Source of the DNA: Tamaricihabitans halophyticus
GTDB lineage: Bacteria > Actinomycetota > Actinomycetes > Mycobacteriales > Pseudonocardiaceae
DNA: 64,000 nt
Reading direction: 5' to 3'
NCBI RefSeq assembly: GCF_004340875.1
Contig: NZ_SLXQ01000001.1
Location: 434,001 to 498,000 of the forward strand
Shown: positions 61,244 to 64,000 of the stretch, piece by piece
Layout of the letters: every line of letters begins with the position of its first letter
Numbering within the stretch: the stretch's first letter is position 1
Position numbers and translations under genes: made by a program
The notes under the pieces: generated by a model
What the model was told of the DNA's origin: nothing
The model's database searches: none
The model's input: the letters and a program-made list of their open reading frames with translations, nothing else

Positions 61244-62436
61244 CCAGGTTGGTGCGCGAGGGCAGGCGGGCGGTGTGGCTGATCGCGCGCAGGGAAATCG
61301 CGATGCAGCTGCGCAGCAAGGGCTTCGCGGTCAGTACCGGGGTGATCATCCTGGTGCTCGCCGGTTACCTGTTGCTGCACACCACGGTGCTCGGCACGGG
61401 CGCGCGGAGCACCGTCGGGCTGACCGGGCAGGCGAGCGCGGTGGCCGGGCAACTGCGGGTCGCCGCCGAGCAGCTTGGCCATGAGGTGCGTACGGTCCAG
61501 GTGCCGGATGCGGATACCGGGCGGGAACAGGTCGCTGATGGCGAGCTGGATGTGCTGGTTTCCGGTTCGCCGTCGACGTTGCGGGTGCTTGCGGACAGTC
61601 AGCTGGACGAAAGCCTGCGCAATGTGTTGAACGGCCTGACTCGCCAGCAGGTGTTGGCCGCGAAGCTCGCCGAGGCCGGGGTGGAGGATCCGGGTGCGAC
61701 GCTGGGTTCGGTGTATACGAGTCAGGTGCGGGTGGACTATCTGAATCCACCTGACGCGGATCTGGATCAGCGGCTGGTGGTGGGCCTGGTGCTGGCCGTG
61801 CTGCTGTACATGTCGGTGATCACTTATGGCATGCAAGTGGCTACCGGGGTTGTGGAGGAGAAGTCCAGCCGGATCGTGGAGCTGTTGCTGGCCACGGTGC
61901 GACCGTGGCAACTGCTGCTCGGCAAGGTCGCGGGGATCGGCACGGTGGGTTTGTGCCAGCTGGCCATTGTCGGGGTCGTTGGGCTGACGCTGACTTCGGT
62001 GACCGGGGTGTTGACCGTGTCCGGGGTGACCGCAGGCGCGCTGTTGTGGGGCCTGGTGTGGTACTTACTCGGGTTTTTCCTGTATGCCACGGTTTTTGCG
62101 GCGGCCGGGTCGCTGGTGTCCCGGCAGGAGGAGACGCAGCAGGTAACCGGGCCGATGATGGCGATCCTGGTGATCGGCTTCGTGATCGGGTTCAACGTGC
62201 TGCTGCAGGGGGCGACGAGCTCGCTGGCGGTTGGGCTCTCCCTGGTGCCGCTGCTTTCACCGATCATGATGCCGGCGCGCATCGCGATGGGGCTGGCGCC
62301 GGCCTGGCAGATCGCCGTGGCCATCCTGGGCACGCTCGCCATGATCGCGCTGGTGACCTGGCTGGCCGGGAAGATCTACGGGAACGCGGTACTGCGCACC
62401 GGAAGCCGGGTCAAACTCCGCGAAGCCCTAAACTAA
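61240..62436 (+). CDS. ABC-2 type permease (NatB-like)
   Basis: The 398-residue protein has one N-terminal helix (GVIILVLAGYLLLHTTVLG), a roughly 140-residue external domain and five or six C-terminal helices with EEKSSRIVELLLATVRPWQLLLGKVAGIGTVGL, the ABC-2 coupling segment, and YATVFAAAGSLVSRQEETQQVTGPMMAILVIGF. With the preceding ATPase it forms a NatAB-like exporter of unknown substrate. Three copies of the dispersed repeat begin right after its stop. Confidence 0.93.
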   Translation: MTRLVREGRRAVWLIARREIAMQLRSKGFAVSTGVIILVLAGYLLLHTTVLGTGARSTVGLTGQASAVAGQLRVAAEQLGHEVRTVQVPDADTGREQVADGELDVLVSGSPSTLRVLADSQLDESLRNVLNGLTRQQVLAAKLAEAGVEDPGATLGSVYTSQVRVDYLNPPDADLDQRLVVGLVLAVLLYMSVITYGMQVATGVVEEKSSRIVELLLATVRPWQLLLGKVAGIGTVGLCQLAIVGVVGLTLTSVTGVLTVSGVTAGALLWGLVWYLLGFFLYATVFAAAGSLVSRQEETQQVTGPMMAILVIGFVIGFNVLLQGATSSLAVGLSLVPLLSPIMMPARIAMGLAPAWQIAVAILGTLAMIALVTWLAGKIYGNAVLRTGSRVKLREALN

Positions 62437-62462
62437 GTCACGTTCTTTAGGGATCTTGCGGT
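62437..62462 (-). repeat. Dispersed repeat, tandem copy 1
   Basis: Core TTCTTTAGGGATCTTG and the GCGGT end are intact; the first end reads GTCAC instead of ACCGC. It begins at the first base after the permease stop codon. Confidence 0.6.
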
Positions 62463-62479
62463 GGCTGTGGCTGTGTGTG

Positions 62480-62503
62480 TCCGCGTTCTTTAAGGTTAGC
62501 GGG
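62480..62503 (-). repeat. Dispersed repeat, tandem copy 2 (TTAAGGTTAG variant)
   Basis: CCGCGTTCTTTAAGGTTAGC is the reverse complement of the variant seen at 14953-14974, so a second version of the repeat recurs at two loci 47 kb apart. Confidence 0.55.
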
Positions 62504-62519
62504 CAGACTGCCGCGCCTG

Positions 62520-62545
62520 ACCGCGTTCTTTGGGGATCTTGCGGT
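62520..62545 (-). repeat. Dispersed repeat, tandem copy 3
   Basis: Both ACCGC/GCGGT ends are intact, with one change in the core (TTTGGGG for TTTAGGG). Its last base is the first base of the stop codon region of the DUF3558 gene, as at 32045-32070, where the repeat also overlaps a gene end. Confidence 0.65.
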
Positions 62546-63174
62546 TACTGGGCAGCCTTCATCGTCTGCAACATGTACCCAGCAATACCCTGCACCGTCC
62601 CACAGCCATCCCCGCCACGATTAGCGCGCGACAAACGCACGTTAACGTCCATCGCCAACTCATCAGTCAAACCCACGGCAACTGTACAGTGCCAGTTCGC
62701 CTTCTCCGCCGAGCTGTAGACAACACCGGGGTGGCCCTCGATCAGATCAACCGGCTCAAACACCTCGTAATCGCCACGGGTCTCATACAACGCCGTCAAA
62801 CCACGATCACTCGCAGTCACAAGAATGATAGTGGCGCTACCAGTGGTTTCCCGATTATTCCACCCACATGTCGGCCCAGCCCCACCGTCCCGCTCTTCGC
62901 CCTGCTCGGGAAGGTTCAGCTCATTGAGCTGTTCAACGGTCAACGCTGCACAGGGATCCTGCTCGAACTTCGACGTATCTAGTGGTTCCTCAACAGCCGG
63001 CGCGCCTCCTGCCGGAAGATCATCGGTGCCACCCGGCGCTGAAGTCGACGGTGACGCCGTGTCCTGTGTCTCCGCCGGCGCAGCCGAACCGGGCTCCTCC
63101 GTCGAACAACCCGCCAGCAACACCGATATAACCGCGACCGCCGAAGTGACTGCGACACGAGTACGTACCATCAA
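62545..63174 (-). CDS. DUF3558 family lipoprotein
   Basis: The 209-residue protein has a lipobox signal (AVAVISVLLAGCST, Cys at about 23), a Ser/Pro/Ala-rich linker and the DUF3558 domain with DPCAALTVEQLNELNL, GPTCGWNN and NWHCTVAVGL, and conserved Cys. The family is frequent in Pseudonocardiaceae and its function is unknown. The start overlaps the preceding gene's stop by 4 bp. Its stop overlaps a repeat copy. Confidence 0.9.
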   Translation of the reverse strand: MMVRTRVAVTSAVAVISVLLAGCSTEEPGSAAPAETQDTASPSTSAPGGTDDLPAGGAPAVEEPLDTSKFEQDPCAALTVEQLNELNLPEQGEERDGGAGPTCGWNNRETTGSATIILVTASDRGLTALYETRGDYEVFEPVDLIEGHPGVVYSSAEKANWHCTVAVGLTDELAMDVNVRLSRANRGGDGCGTVQGIAGYMLQTMKAAQ

Positions 63175-63653
63175 ACCGGTCCCACCGGTCCGTCTGGCTT
63201 CTTCATTTCCCGTTCCGCCTCGTCCTCGGTCTCGACATACTCACCCAACGCCTTCGCGCACTTGTCCGCCTGCGTCTGGCAGTACTCCTGCCGCTCAATC
63301 AGGGTATCGATCACCTTTTGGCCGGCCGCGTTCGCCGCTATCGCGTAGCGAGCGCTGACATATTCGTCGCCTGGCCCTCGAATCCGCCGCAGCGGCTCTG
63401 CTGTTATTACGTCCTCGGCGTACTCGTCGGCTAGGGCTTGCCAGCGGTTCATGATGGAGCGGAGTTGTTCTTCGGTGTACTCGAAGCGCCCGGCTTCGCC
63501 GCCGCTGTTGGCTACGGCGTTGAGCTCGTCCATCTGGCCCGCGCCGATGGCCGTGGCTCCGAGGCCGATGGCGCCACCGACTTCGGCCGGGCCCGCTACA
63601 TTCTCGGCTCCGGGTGCGGCCCCAACCTCTGGGTCTTGTTCCGGCTGGCCCAT
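63171..63653 (-). CDS. Hypothetical helical protein, WXG100-like
   Basis: The 160-residue protein has a Gly/Ala-rich N-terminus (PGAENVAGPAEVGGAIGLGATAIGAGQM) and a helical C-terminal part with EEQLRSIMNRWQALADEYAEDV and a second long helix (VIDTLIERQEYCQTQADKCAKALGEYV). The hairpin of two helices resembles ESX/WXG-like proteins that actinobacteria pair with lipoproteins; it has no exact WxG. GGGGAGGGGA precedes the ATG at 63653. It is coupled to the DUF3558 gene. I do not know its function. Confidence 0.75.
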   Translation of the reverse strand: MGQPEQDPEVGAAPGAENVAGPAEVGGAIGLGATAIGAGQMDELNAVANSGGEAGRFEYTEEQLRSIMNRWQALADEYAEDVITAEPLRRIRGPGDEYVSARYAIAANAAGQKVIDTLIERQEYCQTQADKCAKALGEYVETEDEAEREMKKPDGPVGPV

Positions 63654-63804
63654 GTCCCCTCCCCATGCGACAACCATGCGCGGCTACATACTGCAAGCAA
63701 TGTATCACCGCACGCGATTGCCGCGGGGACAATCAGTTAAACTAGCTGGATAGAGCACTACCAACAACAACGGGCTCACTCAGGGTGAACCCGAATGGGC
63801 GAGG

Positions 63805-63990
63805 TCAGCTCAGCTCGTCCAGCAACGCGCGCCAGGCGGCGCCCGAGATCGTGAGTTGACCACCGGCACGGTTCTTGGTGTCCCGCACCTGGACAGCGCC
63901 TTCAGTCCGGGCCACTTCGACGCAACCATTGCTGCCAGCGCTGTAGCTGCTCTTCCGCCAGGTCATTCCCGCCGATTTGGGCATGATCAT
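63805..63990 (-). CDS. DUF397 domain protein
   Basis: The 61-residue protein is a full DUF397 unit: TWRKSSYSAGSNGCVEVAR, VQVRDTKNRAGGQLTISGAAWRALLDEL. The family is encoded next to XRE-type regulators in Streptomyces and Pseudonocardiaceae and is thought to work with them. The partner gene would lie just beyond the right window edge. Confidence 0.92.
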   Translation of the reverse strand: MIMPKSAGMTWRKSSYSAGSNGCVEVARTEGAVQVRDTKNRAGGQLTISGAAWRALLDELS

Positions 63991-64000
63991 CGCTGTTCTC

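Overview
The window is high-GC DNA from an actinomycete, most likely of the family Pseudonocardiaceae. The markers are an actinobacterial mIHF, a CGFC mycoredoxin-like glutaredoxin, a PPOX/F420-type oxidoreductase, a PaaX regulator, a DUF3558 lipoprotein and a DUF397 protein, together with many GTG starts and ATGA/GTGA overlaps. I saw no tRNA, rRNA, CRISPR array, insertion sequence or prophage. All calls come from reading the sequence; no database search was run.

Region by region. 1-6.5 kb: an NDP-forming CoA ligase (cut by the window edge), an acyl-CoA dehydrogenase and a hot-dog thioesterase, divergent from an IclR regulator and followed by a BCCT betaine/carnitine transporter and a BASS transporter. 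This looks like a quaternary-amine or acyl-CoA catabolic unit. 6.8-14 kb: TetR and PaaX regulators facing an aerobic benzoyl-CoA ('box') operon (boxC, boxB, benzoate-CoA ligase, amidohydrolase); boxA and boxD are not here. 14-15 kb: small genes. 15.1-22.9 kb: a myo-inositol catabolic operon (iolC, Cgl0159-family, iolB, iolD, mmsA/iolA) divergent from a HAD hydrolase and a GntR regulator. 22.9-26.8 kb: malate dehydrogenase, glutaredoxin and valyl-tRNA synthetase.

27.1-44.9 kb is an exopolysaccharide locus. It holds an MFS protein, a membrane GGDEF diguanylate cyclase with an intact I-site, a split PssD/PssE-type glycosyltransferase, a Wzz-like protein, a CDP-alcohol phosphotransferase paired with a TagD-like cytidylyltransferase (phospho-alcohol decoration), a Tat-exported beta-helix protein, a methyltransferase, Wzx, Wzy, a GT2, a secreted fibrinogen-like/propeller protein and the priming sugar-phosphate transferase. 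Between the MFS and GGDEF genes, and antisense to both, sit five copies of a Shine-Dalgarno plus micro-ORF ending in RDREY-stop. Every base difference after the start codon is synonymous. This is the most unusual feature of the window.

45-56 kb: cold-shock protein, phosphopantetheinyl transferase, isochorismate synthase, L,D-transpeptidase, a secreted protein with an Asp/Asn-Gly tail, mIHF, a BtuF-like protein, a fatty acyl-CoA ligase, a thioesterase, a C39-like peptidase and an alpha/beta hydrolase. 56-60 kb: an AGPS-like flavoprotein, TetR and GlpD, a set I recall as conserved with mycobacteria. 60-64 kb: an ABC exporter, then a DUF3558 lipoprotein, a WXG-like protein and DUF397. A dispersed intergenic repeat of about 26 bp (ends ACCGC...GCGGT) occurs eight times, including three tandem copies at 62.4-62.5 kb.
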